IMG/VR virus record: IMGVR_UViG_3300023440_000001
Span: 1 to 64,000 of that record
Origin: a virus
Strand: one strand, 5' to 3'
Length of the DNA stretch: 64,000 bases
The notes under the pieces are model-generated. The model did not search any database. It worked only from the letters and a program-made list of their open reading frames with translations, and was not told the DNA's origin. The position numbers were made by a program, and so were the translations under genes. Below, piece by piece: positions 35,610-44,445 of the stretch; position 1 is the stretch's first letter; the number at the start of each line of letters is the position of its first letter.

Positions 35610-36548
35610 TTATCTGTGATAATATGCTGCTTCATTACCGTACAGACGGCTGGAAGGATTCACCCGGGCTGCATAGATAGCCTGAACAGCACGCTGCCGC
35701 TCGGTTGCAGCATAGTAGTTTTGAAAACTGGGACCCAGATATCCACGTCCCATTTGAAATTGCCTTTGTTCAGCCAGAAACTGCTTGATCAATCCAGCCG
35801 CATTTGTTGCTCTTTGTAGGGCGTAATTGATTAGTGGAGTGGCGGCCATGTTAGCCAGCTCGAACCATGAATAAGCTGTCAGCAGTGTTCCGGTGAACGC
35901 CCATTTAGTTCCCTTCAGGAGAAAGCCACCTTCGGCACTGAACTTGGGAAAGATATGCTCTACCACTTCATCACCCTTCTTGTAGGGAACCCGAATCCAT
36001 TTTGATACGTCTTCGCCCAACCCACCTACAAACCGAAAGAACTTGGGATCTTTCTCCAGCTTGATAATGTCCTCTGTTACTTCCCAAAAGTTGGGCCTCA
36101 GGGAGTTCAAGATTGCACCTTTGTTGCCTGCCAGCGGGGTTATTTCTGCCCCCTGAAGTATAGACTTGCCGCGACCAAAGTATCCTGCCAGACCCAGCTC
36201 CCGGGCATTCTTCGCCCAGGCGGTGAATACATTCCGGTAACCTTTCTCCCAGGCACGTTGTCCAATCGATTCGATGGCGCTCAGTGTAGCATGCCCCAGC
36301 GTAAAACGGGACCAGCCGGTTACCCGTCCGGAGAATAGAGTTCTGTATCCCCAGGCCCCGGAGAAATGAAGTCCTCCTCGATGTATGAGTCCTGCACTGG
36401 TAATAATACCTGTATACAATGAATGATACACCGGCGGTGTCAGGGTACTGATAACCGGAATACCTGCCATCTGTGCACCAACGGCCACACCAAGTGGCAG
36501 GGCGGAAGGTCTGTTGAGACGTTCTCTTATGTCACCTAAAGTCGCCAT
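35610..36548 (-). CDS. Probable virion/ejection protein, Gly/Ala-rich
   Basis: 312 aa. Hydrophobic Gly/Ala-rich segments lie near residues 15-55 and 225-250, separated by a charged middle. The C-terminus is Tyr/Gln/Arg-rich (QMGRGYLGPSFQNYY). With the next two genes it forms a trio of similar size and composition, in tandem with 10-15 nt gaps. Such membrane-active small virion proteins are often inner-capsid or ejection proteins; that role is inferred. Confidence 0.45.
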   Translation of the reverse strand: MATLGDIRERLNRPSALPLGVAVGAQMAGIPVISTLTPPVYHSLYTGIITSAGLIHRGGLHFSGAWGYRTLFSGRVTGWSRFTLGHATLSAIESIGQRAWEKGYRNVFTAWAKNARELGLAGYFGRGKSILQGAEITPLAGNKGAILNSLRPNFWEVTEDIIKLEKDPKFFRFVGGLGEDVSKWIRVPYKKGDEVVEHIFPKFSAEGGFLLKGTKWAFTGTLLTAYSWFELANMAATPLINYALQRATNAAGLIKQFLAEQRQFQMGRGYLGPSFQNYYAATERQRAVQAIYAARVNPSSRLYGNEAAYYHR

Positions 36549-36561
36549 TTAGCTAACATCC

Positions 36562-37236
36562 TTAAAACATAGATCGATGTCTGGTTCTGTGCATGGCTAA
36601 CACCAGGTCACCGGAAGCACCCAGGTGTCCGACAGGCATGGGTCTGCCGGGCAACTTGGCCCAGGTACGAAATCCGGGACCGCCACTGAAAGCTCGTTTG
36701 TCCACGACAGCAGGTTGCATGCCACGCATTTCCTTATGGATCTGGCTGGCGATCCTACCAATGCCCAGTCCGAATTGTGCTCCTTTATAGGCACCAAAAA
36801 GACCCCCAAACGTACCGGCAATAGCAGCTGCCGATAGTTTACGCATCGCACCTCCACGAATAACCAGACCGGCAATAACGGCAGAGATACTACCCATGCC
36901 GACCGCACCGGCCGTACTGAACGGTGCGATAACACTGGCAGCGGACATCTTCTGGTTGGCAGTTAATGTCTGATAGGTATTCACCAGACTATCCCACATG
37001 GATGGTGTATTGATGTGTGGCAGTCCACCGGTTGCCCAGAAGTACAGGTCCGTGGCCATATTCAGACCTGCACTACCGGTATCCAGTTTACCCTTCTCGA
37101 ACAAATCCACCGGCATGAACAATCGGGCCGCACCAGCACCTAGTGCCAGTGCCACGGTACTACCGCTAATAGCCCATTTGGCAGCTCGCAATCTGGTGGG
37201 ATTCAGTCTCTGCAGTAGTTCTTTCGCACTTGGCAT
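36562..37236 (-). CDS. Probable virion/ejection protein with glycine-zipper segments
   Basis: 224 aa. Glycine-zipper-like helices occur at about residues 22-45 and 100-165 (GSTVALALGAGAA, AAAIAGTFGGLFGAYKGAQF), suggesting membrane insertion. The last 45 residues carry a distinct conserved-looking motif (GPGFRTWAKLPGRP, then GASGDLVLAMHRTRH) that resembles processing or targeting tails in large phages. Second of the virion trio. Confidence 0.45.
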   Translation of the reverse strand: MPSAKELLQRLNPTRLRAAKWAISGSTVALALGAGAARLFMPVDLFEKGKLDTGSAGLNMATDLYFWATGGLPHINTPSMWDSLVNTYQTLTANQKMSAASVIAPFSTAGAVGMGSISAVIAGLVIRGGAMRKLSAAAIAGTFGGLFGAYKGAQFGLGIGRIASQIHKEMRGMQPAVVDKRAFSGGPGFRTWAKLPGRPMPVGHLGASGDLVLAMHRTRHRSMF

Positions 37237-37248
37237 GGCAATCGACTC

Positions 37249-37833
37249 CTACATGTTTAGTATATTGCGCAGTGTTGGATTGGACTGAATGCGACTCAAA
37301 CGGCGGGTTAGTTCGCCGTATCGGGCCTGGAATTGCTTGATACGGGCAGCATCCGGGAAGGCACTGCGAATACGTGCTTCACCCCAGTAAGCACCAAGCC
37401 GTCGACCGACAGCACCGCCGGCAACCGTATAACTAATAATGCGTGTCAGAGAAGGGTGCTCTTCACTGTGGTAGGCGGCCATAAATCCGGTTGCCGCACC
37501 CAACCACATTCCTCTCTGGTTATAAAAGCTGCGTATGGATGCTTCATATTGGGGCAATTTCATGGCCCTGTCGAGCACATGCAGGCGGGCAGCCTTCCTC
37601 CATGCTGCCTGACCCAGTTGCAAATCAACCAGTCCTCTGCCACCACGCTTAATACTGCTGGCTCGACTGACCGCTTCCCTGATGCCCCTATTGGCATTCT
37701 CCAGAATGGCAGGAGCTTCTTCCACCAGCCGACCCCAGATGGATTTCAGATGACTGGCTTCTGAAAACATACGTTCCATGGATTTATACTGTCGGCCGGA
37801 GAAGAGATTCTTAACCCAGTTATACGTCGGCAT
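37249..37833 (-). CDS. Probable virion protein with glycine-zipper segment
   Basis: 194 aa. A central hydrophobic region (residues ~105-150: GMWLGAATGFMAAYHS, YTVAGGAVGRRLGAYWG) is flanked by basic helices. The N-terminus overlaps the upstream Cys-cluster gene by 14 nt. Its grouping with the two downstream genes suggests a shared role in the virion; no specific family is recognised. Confidence 0.45.
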   Translation of the reverse strand: MPTYNWVKNLFSGRQYKSMERMFSEASHLKSIWGRLVEEAPAILENANRGIREAVSRASSIKRGGRGLVDLQLGQAAWRKAARLHVLDRAMKLPQYEASIRSFYNQRGMWLGAATGFMAAYHSEEHPSLTRIISYTVAGGAVGRRLGAYWGEARIRSAFPDAARIKQFQARYGELTRRLSRIQSNPTLRNILNM

Positions 37834-38536
37834 CGTCTTTCTCCTCCACGATCAAAGCATCGGAAACTACATCCGGATTTCTGCGAAGCAGCTCTTCATA
37901 GCGTTTGCGTAACTCGGCCTCATGTCTGGACTTATCCCTTTCTTCATCCACTCTATATTTACGGCGCATCTCACGGGTGGCCAGGAACGCCTTGCGAAGC
38001 TGCTCCTTTCGACGCTGGGCGCGTTCTTTGACTGAAAGAGATGGGCTTTTCTTGCGTTCATAGTAAGCAGTACCTGTTGCCGGGTCAACGGTGGTTACCG
38101 ATTCTTCTATCTGACCACGAATGGCCAGCTCCTTCTGAGCGCGCAACTCCTGCAGTTCGGCATCGATATATTCGGCAATCATATCCAGTTCTACGACGTC
38201 TTCCGGATCCACCTGAAGGTCGCGAACCAGGGCGGGTACCAGCTGATCGATGACGATCATCTCTTCCGGACAGCCGTAACCCTCCGGTGCGATACCGGCT
38301 TTCTCATATATGCATATTGTCGCAAACGGGCAATCTGAGCTCTTGCATACCATTGGCAGACGATGCTTGAGTCCATAGGTACGGTTATCTTCCAGGTGCC
38401 GCTCGATCAGGCGCAGCTTATCCGGCTCAATCATAATCTTGTCCCGCAACTCTTCCGGGTAGTTATCCAGAAGTACCTTCAAGCTACTGCTCTTTACCTT
38501 GCTCAGAGAAACCGGTTTGTCAGCTTTCTTACTCAT
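37820..38536 (-). CDS. Four-Cys protein, candidate terminase small subunit/packaging factor
   Basis: 238 aa. Residues ~58-92 have a Cys cluster (MVCKSSDCPF, TICIYEKAG, GYGCPEE) that could bind zinc or an Fe-S cluster. The C-terminal half is a long charged helix (EELRAQKEL, QRRKEQLRKAF, ERDKSRHEAELRKRYEELL). This architecture (Cys box followed by a helical region) occurs in large-phage proteins linked to packaging, but no terminase small-subunit HTH is obvious. It overlaps the phosphoesterase gene by 1 nt. Confidence 0.4.
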   Translation of the reverse strand: MSKKADKPVSLSKVKSSSLKVLLDNYPEELRDKIMIEPDKLRLIERHLEDNRTYGLKHRLPMVCKSSDCPFATICIYEKAGIAPEGYGCPEEMIVIDQLVPALVRDLQVDPEDVVELDMIAEYIDAELQELRAQKELAIRGQIEESVTTVDPATGTAYYERKKSPSLSVKERAQRRKEQLRKAFLATREMRRKYRVDEERDKSRHEAELRKRYEELLRRNPDVVSDALIVEEKDDADV

Positions 38537-39873
38537 TATATTACAATGCGCAGAATGGTCTGTCCTTCGCCTTTCGTCACAGCCGTCCGGAGACTGTAAG
38601 ACTCCGCATTATCCGGCACCGGATATCCGGAAAACCCATGAGTTTCCTGGAGATCAACCGGTATGGGTGTTATACAGGGATGCTCACTGGCGTTTTCTAC
38701 GATATACATTATCTGGGAGGCACGGGATACGGTACCGATCCGGTGGAAGTTGTAGGCATTGTCTCCCACCAGAGAACCGCTCTGTGCCTGGTCATCGTTC
38801 AGGTACAGGTGATGTTTATGTCCGGTGATCACATAATGGACAATCTTGCCCATCTTATTGTATTTGAGTATTTGCTTGTCAATAGAAATGCGGTTATGAC
38901 CGTGCCAGAAGAGAATGTTAGCACCGTTGATATTGGTTAGCAGTTCATGATCGGTTACGACTTCATGAAAGGCCACATTCTCCTGATTGATCAGTAGCTT
39001 CTGTAGATAGAAATGTAACAGATAGTCCAGGTTGTTGTGGAAGTCCACAGATTGGATCTCCTCATCCAGGCGAGACTCGTTTCCGAATACGGAAATGACT
39101 TCCACATTGAAGCTCTGAGCCAGATCCTGAACGAAACTGCCCACGATATCTGCACCGATCAGAAAGCCTTCTGAGATGGCATACAGGTTCCGAAGTATCT
39201 CATCTTTGCGGCGATTGGAGTTGAACATGTCGCCGGTCATGGCCAGTACAATAGAATCTATCCCCAGCGGCATGAAGAGCAGTCGAATGCGGTCAGCAAA
39301 CTTCTGTAATCGCTTGCTGGCCACATGGAAGTTGAATTCATTCTTGCCCTTGGTATCCCTTAGCAGCACAGCTTCATTCAGATGCAGATCCGTCAGCTGA
39401 ACAATACCAACACGCTTAACATTGTCCGGAGAGGATTGAACCGGCTGAAAGGAAACCGGCTCACGGCTTTTCACGGAGACCAGAATCTGCTTCAACAGGT
39501 CTTCGGTAGCATTGATGACCCGGTCCTGTTCCCGGAACATCTTGCGTAGAATACGGTTCTGGTCCATCAGCCGCTGTCGAGAACGACGCAGTTTGATCAG
39601 GGCCAGCTTCAACTCTTCCTTGGTCATATCGTCCACATCCGAATCAAAGAGAGTCGGCTCGTCCTGATCATCAAAGTCATCCTCTCCCCTACTGCCTTCA
39701 TCAAACTGTATCTTCTTCAGTATTGCTTCACGGTTACGAATCCAGTTATATACGATGGTTTTCGTACCGGCAAAGTCATCCTCTTCACACAGGATATCAT
39801 AGATATCACTGACATTCAAACCTCCCTGCTCATAGAGGTTAATCGCTTTCAGTTTAATGCTTGCATCATACAT
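38536..39873 (-). CDS. Calcineurin-like metallophosphoesterase with N-terminal HTH
   Basis: 445 aa. Residues 1-50 resemble a transposase-type helix-turn-helix (LKAINLYEQGGLNVSDIYD). A coiled linker follows. The catalytic part has the ordered metallophosphoesterase motifs: D162-x-H164 (TDLHL), GD (MTGDMF), GN-E (VFGNES), H (WHGHN) and G-H-x-H (TGHKHH). Such enzymes cut phosphodiesters in nucleic acids or nucleotides. The HTH suggests DNA targeting. Gene order places it with the virion/packaging group; a promoter motif lies 25 nt before the ATG. Confidence 0.8.
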   Translation of the reverse strand: MYDASIKLKAINLYEQGGLNVSDIYDILCEEDDFAGTKTIVYNWIRNREAILKKIQFDEGSRGEDDFDDQDEPTLFDSDVDDMTKEELKLALIKLRRSRQRLMDQNRILRKMFREQDRVINATEDLLKQILVSVKSREPVSFQPVQSSPDNVKRVGIVQLTDLHLNEAVLLRDTKGKNEFNFHVASKRLQKFADRIRLLFMPLGIDSIVLAMTGDMFNSNRRKDEILRNLYAISEGFLIGADIVGSFVQDLAQSFNVEVISVFGNESRLDEEIQSVDFHNNLDYLLHFYLQKLLINQENVAFHEVVTDHELLTNINGANILFWHGHNRISIDKQILKYNKMGKIVHYVITGHKHHLYLNDDQAQSGSLVGDNAYNFHRIGTVSRASQIMYIVENASEHPCITPIPVDLQETHGFSGYPVPDNAESYSLRTAVTKGEGQTILRIVI

Positions 39874-39881
39874 GACTTCTA

Positions 39882-40136
39882 TTACCCATTGTTTTTGATA
39901 GGTATGTCAATCTGGAGTACCTGCTGAGCGCTCGGGAAGTCTTCGATATACATAAGCGTTGCAATCTTGGTCAGGTACACACATTCCCGGCCCATAATAT
40001 GGTACATCTTGTTGAAGGAATCCCAGTAGCGGTTTCCTTTCAGTGCTTCGGGTAAGTATTCTGGAGCATCACAAAGATCAGCTAGCTTGTTACGGAGCAG
40101 GAGAATATCCTGTCGTACATTGAAGTCTAGATCCAT
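39882..40136 (-). CDS. Hypothetical small protein
   Basis: 84 aa, overlapping the upstream gene by 10 nt. Helical with a central MYHIMGRECVYLTKI region. Its C-terminal codons (DIPI) include a copy of the promoter motif that serves the phosphoesterase gene. No family is recognised. Confidence 0.5.
   Translation of the reverse strand: MDLDFNVRQDILLLRNKLADLCDAPEYLPEALKGNRYWDSFNKMYHIMGRECVYLTKIATLMYIEDFPSAQQVLQIDIPIKNNG
39899..39910 (-). promoter_or_regulatory. Phage promoter motif, copy 6
   Basis: Minus-strand TTGACATACCTA, inside the 3' end of a small gene and 25 nt before the phosphoesterase ATG at 39873. Confidence 0.65.
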
Positions 40137-40510
40137 CTTGATCCCTCTTCATCCCATTCATACGGTTTCTGACGAATCATCTTGCTTTCGTATTCATGGC
40201 GCTTGGCACGAATCCAGGCTTCATTTACAGGTGTGAAAGCAAGTATGGAACGCCTGATACGGAACGGATCGTGATCGATTAGCTCACTGGCGATCATCCG
40301 TTCATAGTCACCCACTGCCACCAGGTACCACTTCTCGTATTTGCGATCGAATACCAGCTGAAATACCACTTCTTCCTCGGAGCGCAGATCAGCGATTTCA
40401 TCTTCTGTCATTTCCACAATAACCGGTGCATATGGATCCGAGTCCAGAAAGGCAAGCGCCAGTACACGTAGTGGTTTGGGCAATACATCGATTCCCTGAA
40501 TAACCTTCAT
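40127..40510 (-). CDS. Hypothetical protein
   Basis: 127 aa in translational coupling with the ClpP-like gene (ATGA overlap at 40507-40510). α/β composition with an Arg/Lys-rich C-terminus (RAKRHEYESKMIRQ). No family is recognised; position suggests a partner of the ClpP-like protease or its substrate handling. Confidence 0.45.
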   Translation of the reverse strand: MKVIQGIDVLPKPLRVLALAFLDSDPYAPVIVEMTEDEIADLRSEEEVVFQLVFDRKYEKWYLVAVGDYERMIASELIDHDPFRIRRSILAFTPVNEAWIRAKRHEYESKMIRQKPYEWDEEGSRWI

Positions 40511-41052
40511 ATAACCTCCTCGCTTATTTCATGAACCAATCCGATTTGCTTCGCATCTTGTGCAAACAGGTAGGTTTCCTGCTGCATATACTTCTCAATT
40601 AGCTCTTTGTCTGATACCAGATACGTCAGCATTTCCTGCCAGGCATTAGAGAGTTGAATAACAAAGTCGCTGTAACCCTTGAAGTCGGATACCGGTGCGT
40701 AATCCGGAAAGGAACTCTTCATGTTATGAATTAGAAATGAACCATGTGGCAGAGTTATGCGTCGATCGCAAGCCAGGTAAGGCAACATGGCACCGGAATA
40801 TACCTTGCCCATATTGATGCCAACCGTCTCAGTAGGAATGCTCTTGACCAGATGATACAGGGTAAGTGAGGTAATGGTATCTCCGCCAATGGAATTAAAG
40901 TAGATATACACCGGAACTTCCATCTGCCGGGCAGCAACCAATATATCTATGAAAGATGTAATGATCTCTTCTTCAATCTCTTCTACAAGGTAGATACGCA
41001 GCGGATCGGTACTACTCCGGTTGGTCGAATTGATACTTGATGATTCCGACAT
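40507..41052 (-). CDS. ClpP-like serine protease
   Basis: 181 aa, close to ClpP length. Signatures are an N-terminal IYLVEEI, the handle/oxyanion region (YIYFNSIGGD), the nucleophile S86 in GKVYSGAM, and H109 in FLIHN. The position of the third triad residue (Asp in E. coli ClpP) aligns to E159, so catalysis may be altered or use Glu. Phage ClpP-like enzymes often serve as prohead proteases, but here a separate S78-type protease exists, so a role with host Clp ATPases or proteolysis during takeover is possible. Confidence 0.75.
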   Translation of the reverse strand: MSESSSINSTNRSSTDPLRIYLVEEIEEEIITSFIDILVAARQMEVPVYIYFNSIGGDTITSLTLYHLVKSIPTETVGINMGKVYSGAMLPYLACDRRITLPHGSFLIHNMKSSFPDYAPVSDFKGYSDFVIQLSNAWQEMLTYLVSDKELIEKYMQQETYLFAQDAKQIGLVHEISEEVI

Positions 41053-41284
41053 AGCGTACTTTCTCCAGTTGTCGTCTCACAGCATACATTTGCGAATCCA
41101 GATCTATCCATTCGGAGGGAATCACCTGAACCTCCACATCCAGGATTCCGAATTCCTGATCTCGATATTGTTGTGCCAGCTCACCCAAACGGTTATTCAG
41201 CTGACTCTGAAAGCTCTGATTGTCATCGTCTACCTCTATAATCTCAACACGAGTAATCGTTTTGATAGTACTTGCCATTGCCAT
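41012..41284 (-). CDS. Hypothetical small protein
   Basis: 90 aa, with TAGGAGG before the start and a 41-nt overlap with the ClpP-like gene. The sequence is mixed α/β with a Gln/Asp-rich mid-region (QSFQSQLNNRLGELAQQYRDQE). No family is recognised. Confidence 0.45.
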   Translation of the reverse strand: MAMASTIKTITRVEIIEVDDDNQSFQSQLNNRLGELAQQYRDQEFGILDVEVQVIPSEWIDLDSQMYAVRRQLEKVRYVGIIKYQFDQPE

Positions 41285-41290
41285 TTCCTC

Positions 41291-41506
41291 CTAAAAGTCT
41301 CTCAGTAGAAGATCTTCCGGATCGGCACTGGTTGCCCAGTCCACTCTCACCTGCGTCTCCAGCCAGTAGATACGGCCGCAACGATGGCAGGTCTCGGCTC
41401 CGTCCGACAGCACTTCCAGCAGTTCTCCACAGAGACAGCGGACGTTGACCTTCTGATTGTTCCATTCGAATTCCCACATATCGGAATAATACTCTTCACC
41501 CATCAT
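41291..41506 (-). CDS. Small zinc-ribbon protein
   Basis: 71 aa with C-x-C (RCLCGE) and C-x2-C (CHRCGR) knuckles that form a likely zinc ribbon, plus aromatic ends. It overlaps the upstream gene's stop (ATGA). The function is unknown; small zinc ribbons in phages often bind nucleic acid or RNA polymerase. Confidence 0.55.
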   Translation of the reverse strand: MMGEEYYSDMWEFEWNNQKVNVRCLCGELLEVLSDGAETCHRCGRIYWLETQVRVDWATSADPEDLLLRDF

Positions 41507-42627
41507 TTACCCTTTCTAATGTTGATAATACTTCGATTGAAATACCGGTTGGCCATGGATGGCTCACGCATGGTATTTTCATGAAGCTGATTACGCTTCT
41601 CCTGAAACTCTTCCGTTTGTGGTATAATGATATCCAGATTAAACTTGGTGGCTTCATGTAGGCTCTGTTGACGCTCTAACATCAATCTTAACGGAATGGC
41701 ATGTGGATTGACGCTATTGTTTTCAGCTGATTCGGTTGATGGAGTATGCAATGCCCAGTGAGTGGCATAGTTGATTACTTCCGTGGCCGCCTGAATACAA
41801 TCGATTGCCTGGTTACCGGACTGGGTAACCTCACCTTCCATTAGACCGCTCAGATCCGGATCGTCAAACTCCTCTCCGCCATCCCATTTGAATACGTTGC
41901 CCTTCTGTACCCATTCAAACATGCGTCTGGCTTTCTTCTCCAGTTTGCGGCGTATCCGCTTTACCACCCGACCGGCAATGGGAACCTTTTCCAGCTTGGT
42001 CTTCTTAATCAGGCCGGCCATAAACTGATAGACAAACCCCAGCAACATTCGCCACAGTATCTTCAGCAGACTGAAACGGGTTACTCGCTGTCGATCCTCT
42101 ATTATGGATTCCAGTGTTCGGGTTTCAGCCGGTAACTGCATGTCCATCAGGTTCAGTTCGGCTACGTCACGGCAGCTCATATCATCCGGAAATCGCACGT
42201 CTGGCACACGGTAACCATCCGGACCGGGCTCGGTAAAGAGCAATTGTGATGGCTCAAACCCATACTGAGCCAGAAAGGCATTGTTCATGATGCGCACCGC
42301 CCGATCGAATACTTCATATGTAATACTGTTTGTATCATCATTTCCCAAACGTCGTACGGCTTCAGCCAGTCGGGGACGTTCTGCAGCGTCTACCGGTATG
42401 GAAAGTGCTTCGAGTTGCCGGTCAATCTCTTCCCGCAATTCCCGGAGTTCCTGATCCGCCTGAAGCGCATCGTCGAGCAGCTGCTGATAGGTCTGCTTTT
42501 GTTGCCGCTCTTCTTCGGTGGGTTCATCCTCCAGGCGTACTTCAATCTTCGGGTCGCCCATTACCCTTGGTCGTTCATACTCAATTTCGGGTCGATAGTC
42601 CAGTATTCCAGTCTTCTTGCGTGCCAT
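41503..42627 (-). CDS. Hypothetical protein, probable virion/packaging component
   Basis: 374 aa. An acidic, Gln-rich N-terminal coiled region (residues 40-75) is followed by a helical hydrophobic part (ILWRMLLGFVYQFMAGLI near 195) and a basic Arg/Lys stretch (VKRIRRKLEKKARRMF). It begins the rightmost minus-strand operon of the structural arm, with a promoter motif and a 5' hairpin upstream. No family recognised; a membrane-associated or internal virion role is possible. Confidence 0.45.
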   Translation of the reverse strand: MARKKTGILDYRPEIEYERPRVMGDPKIEVRLEDEPTEEERQQKQTYQQLLDDALQADQELRELREEIDRQLEALSIPVDAAERPRLAEAVRRLGNDDTNSITYEVFDRAVRIMNNAFLAQYGFEPSQLLFTEPGPDGYRVPDVRFPDDMSCRDVAELNLMDMQLPAETRTLESIIEDRQRVTRFSLLKILWRMLLGFVYQFMAGLIKKTKLEKVPIAGRVVKRIRRKLEKKARRMFEWVQKGNVFKWDGGEEFDDPDLSGLMEGEVTQSGNQAIDCIQAATEVINYATHWALHTPSTESAENNSVNPHAIPLRLMLERQQSLHEATKFNLDIIIPQTEEFQEKRNQLHENTMREPSMANRYFNRSIINIRKGK

Positions 42628-42646
42628 TCGTCACCTCATTTTATCA

Positions 42647-42684
42647 GTGAGCCGGCTCTTAGTAAATGACTCAGAGCGGCTCAC
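42647..42684 (-). other. Hairpin in the 5' leader of the 41503-42627 gene
   Basis: GTGAGCC(G)GCTCT pairs with AGAGCGGCTCAC (12 bp, one bulged G), starting 2 nt downstream of the promoter motif at 42687-42698 and ending ~20 nt before the ATG. Probably an mRNA-stabilising 5' structure. Confidence 0.6.
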
Positions 42685-42686
42685 TA

Positions 42687-42698
42687 TAGATATGTCAC
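42687..42698 (-). promoter_or_regulatory. Phage promoter motif, copy 7 (GTGACATATCTA)
   Basis: Minus-strand GTGACATATCTATAGTGAG, 59 nt upstream of the ATG at 42627, located in the gap after the XRE-PAS regulator gene. Confidence 0.65.
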
Positions 42699-42700
42699 AC

Positions 42701-43285
42701 TTAGTTCGGCAGTGTGTCCTGCTGAGGGACGATTTTGCAGATGATCAGCTCCTGGACAGTACTGGTTTTCAGGACTCTAAAAGATACCAGTGCATCGAAC
42801 TGGCGACCGTTGCGCCCCATGATACGGGCACGGATCTCGCCTTTTCGTGGTACATCGACGGTGGGCAGCCAGTAGAGGATATTCAGGAAGGGAATCTCAT
42901 CCTTGCGGTATCCGGTATATGTGAGAAACCGGCGGTTGGTCTCCATGATATAACCGGATCGGTTTACAAGAATGACCGGGCAATCGAACTCTTCAGCCAT
43001 GGTATGCCAGAGTTCTCTCAGGGTCTCTAATTGTTTGGTGGGAGAAACATCTTCGACGTATTCAGGATTAACCAGCTGGGCCACATCACAGTCCAGTTCC
43101 TTGGCCAGTCGCATGAGCGTATCCAGCGACACATTGGTACGTGTACCGTTTTCGATCTTGGATACATATGTGCGGTGTAATCCGGCACGAATGCTGAGCT
43201 GCGCCTGGCTGATATTCTTCAGGATTCGCAGGTCGCGAATGCGTTGAGCGATATGCTCGGCGGGTACCTTCTTAACAAACGACAT
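42701..43285 (-). CDS. XRE-family repressor fused to a PAS domain
   Basis: 194 aa. Residues 10-65 are a clear XRE helix-turn-helix (RIRDLRILKNISQAQLSIRA, then HRTYVSKIENGTR), the fold of phage CI/Cro repressors. Residues ~85-188 are a PAS sensor (VILVNRSGYIMETNRRFLTYTGYRKDEI). It is divergent from the HTH/PAS operon across a 205-bp region with a perfect palindrome, the classic lysogeny-switch layout. The PAS part would make repressor activity respond to a ligand, redox state or light instead of RecA cleavage; no LexA-type peptidase is present. Confidence 0.85.
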   Translation of the reverse strand: MSFVKKVPAEHIAQRIRDLRILKNISQAQLSIRAGLHRTYVSKIENGTRTNVSLDTLMRLAKELDCDVAQLVNPEYVEDVSPTKQLETLRELWHTMAEEFDCPVILVNRSGYIMETNRRFLTYTGYRKDEIPFLNILYWLPTVDVPRKGEIRARIMGRNGRQFDALVSFRVLKTSTVQELIICKIVPQQDTLPN

Positions 43286-43305
43286 GTGAATTCCTCCAGT
43301 GAATA

Positions 43306-43333
43306 GTGTAATACCATTGTGAGATCGTGTAAC
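43306..43333. promoter_or_regulatory. Switch-region element related to two others (ATACCAT/ATCGTGTA)
   Basis: Contains GTGTAATACCAT and ATCGTGTAAC about 25 nt upstream of the XRE-PAS start. Related strings are found at 50797-50827 and 52411-52432. Confidence 0.4.
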
Positions 43334-43440
43334 AAGGGATTGATGCCTTGTTTATTGTAAAGGTGGAGCCAAAAAGTGCTTGCATGTTTCGCCAATATGT
43401 TGTATATTTCAGCCATCATAATAAACAAAATGAACAATAC

Positions 43441-43459
43441 ATTATCCATATTGGATAAT
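43441..43459. promoter_or_regulatory. Perfect palindrome operator in the switch region
   Basis: ATTATCCA-TAT-TGGATAAT, 8-bp arms with 3-nt centre, 31 bp upstream of the first rightward regulator gene. Near-identical copies lie in the origin core at 47557-47571 and 47616-47633. Likely binding site of the XRE proteins or of a replication protein. Confidence 0.65.
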
Positions 43460-43490
43460 CAAATATACATAACAGAGGAGGAGATTGCAA

Positions 43491-44060
43491 ATGGTTTTTC
43501 AAATCGATGAGACCAGACAGGCCGTCCTTGACATAGAACAGGAGCTTCAACCCCTTTACGAGAAGTTTGCCCAGAACGAAGAGGAAGAGTCCGACATCCA
43601 GGAGTACGAACAGCAGATCCGGGAGTTCTTCAGCCGCAATGTAGCATTTCTGCGGCAATATCTGGGGTTTGTCACTCGCATGGAAGCGTTCAGCCGAGAT
43701 GAGTTTGCTGAATTACTGGGTGTTTCACCGGCTACGGTTAAATGGTGGGAACTGGCCAAAGGACTTCCCAACTATTCTTCTGTGCGAGCTCTGCTGCGAT
43801 TGACGAATAAGGTATTACAACTGGAACAACCTTTCCATTACGGCGATATCTACTGCCGTAACATTGCTCGTTCGATCATTCAAAAAGTACCCGCTCGCCT
43901 GAATGGCATCAATGCACTCGTTCAAGCGCTGTCGGGTATGCCACAAGAGGAGCGCCGACGGTTTATCACTTCGGCCCTGAATAACATCAGCGAACTAAAA
44001 CGTTTCGTGGAGGAAGAACATGCCAACAGCAACAGAGAAGCACCCAACACTGGTCCTTGA
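43491..44060 (+). CDS. HTH transcriptional regulator (no PAS)
   Basis: 189 aa from the ATG at 43491, chosen because GGAGGAG precedes it. The N-terminal ~45 residues are a charged coiled region (Glu/Gln-rich). Residues ~60-90 are an XRE/MerR-like HTH (FSRDEFAELLGVSPATVKWW). The downstream part is helical. The next PAS gene starts 41 nt before its stop. The N-terminal arrangement matches the first ~110 residues of the protein at 44446-45666, so both probably derive from one ancestor. Confidence 0.7.
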   Translation: MVFQIDETRQAVLDIEQELQPLYEKFAQNEEEESDIQEYEQQIREFFSRNVAFLRQYLGFVTRMEAFSRDEFAELLGVSPATVKWWELAKGLPNYSSVRALLRLTNKVLQLEQPFHYGDIYCRNIARSIIQKVPARLNGINALVQALSGMPQEERRRFITSALNNISELKRFVEEEHANSNREAPNTGP

Positions 44061-44439
44061 TGTTAAAGGCAAAGTTATTGATTGTGATCCGCAATTTGAA
44101 CACTTCCTGGGCTTTCCCTATATGCGTCTTATAGGGGAGCCGCTGACTGCTATTACACGCTCTATTGAGAACCTATCCGACTTCCTCAGGCAGGTGATAC
44201 AGAGCGGTCCCATCCGTGGCTGGTGGGACATAAAACTGAGTGGAGATCGCCGGATATATGGATTCTATAAGATGGTCTTTGATGCGCAGAAGTACAGATA
44301 TTATGTGTATATCCACGACTTCAAACTTCATATGGATATCAACACCGCTCTATCATCTCTGATTGCCGAGTTTGAAAATGAAGACATCCTGCAACTTCTG
44401 GCACTGGCTGGTCAGCTTATAACCCACAAACAACAATGA
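44020..44439 (+). CDS. Single-domain PAS protein
   Basis: 139 aa. Residues 8-110 follow the PAS pattern (LVLDVKGKVIDCDPQFEHFLGF, then IRGWWDIKLSGDRRIYGFYK). It has no DNA-binding domain, so it may sense a signal and bind the neighbouring HTH protein, whose gene it overlaps by 41 nt, recreating in two chains the HTH-PAS layout of the neighbouring genes. Confidence 0.65.
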   Translation: MPTATEKHPTLVLDVKGKVIDCDPQFEHFLGFPYMRLIGEPLTAITRSIENLSDFLRQVIQSGPIRGWWDIKLSGDRRIYGFYKMVFDAQKYRYYVYIHDFKLHMDINTALSSLIAEFENEDILQLLALAGQLITHKQQ

Positions 44440-44445
44440 TGTAAT

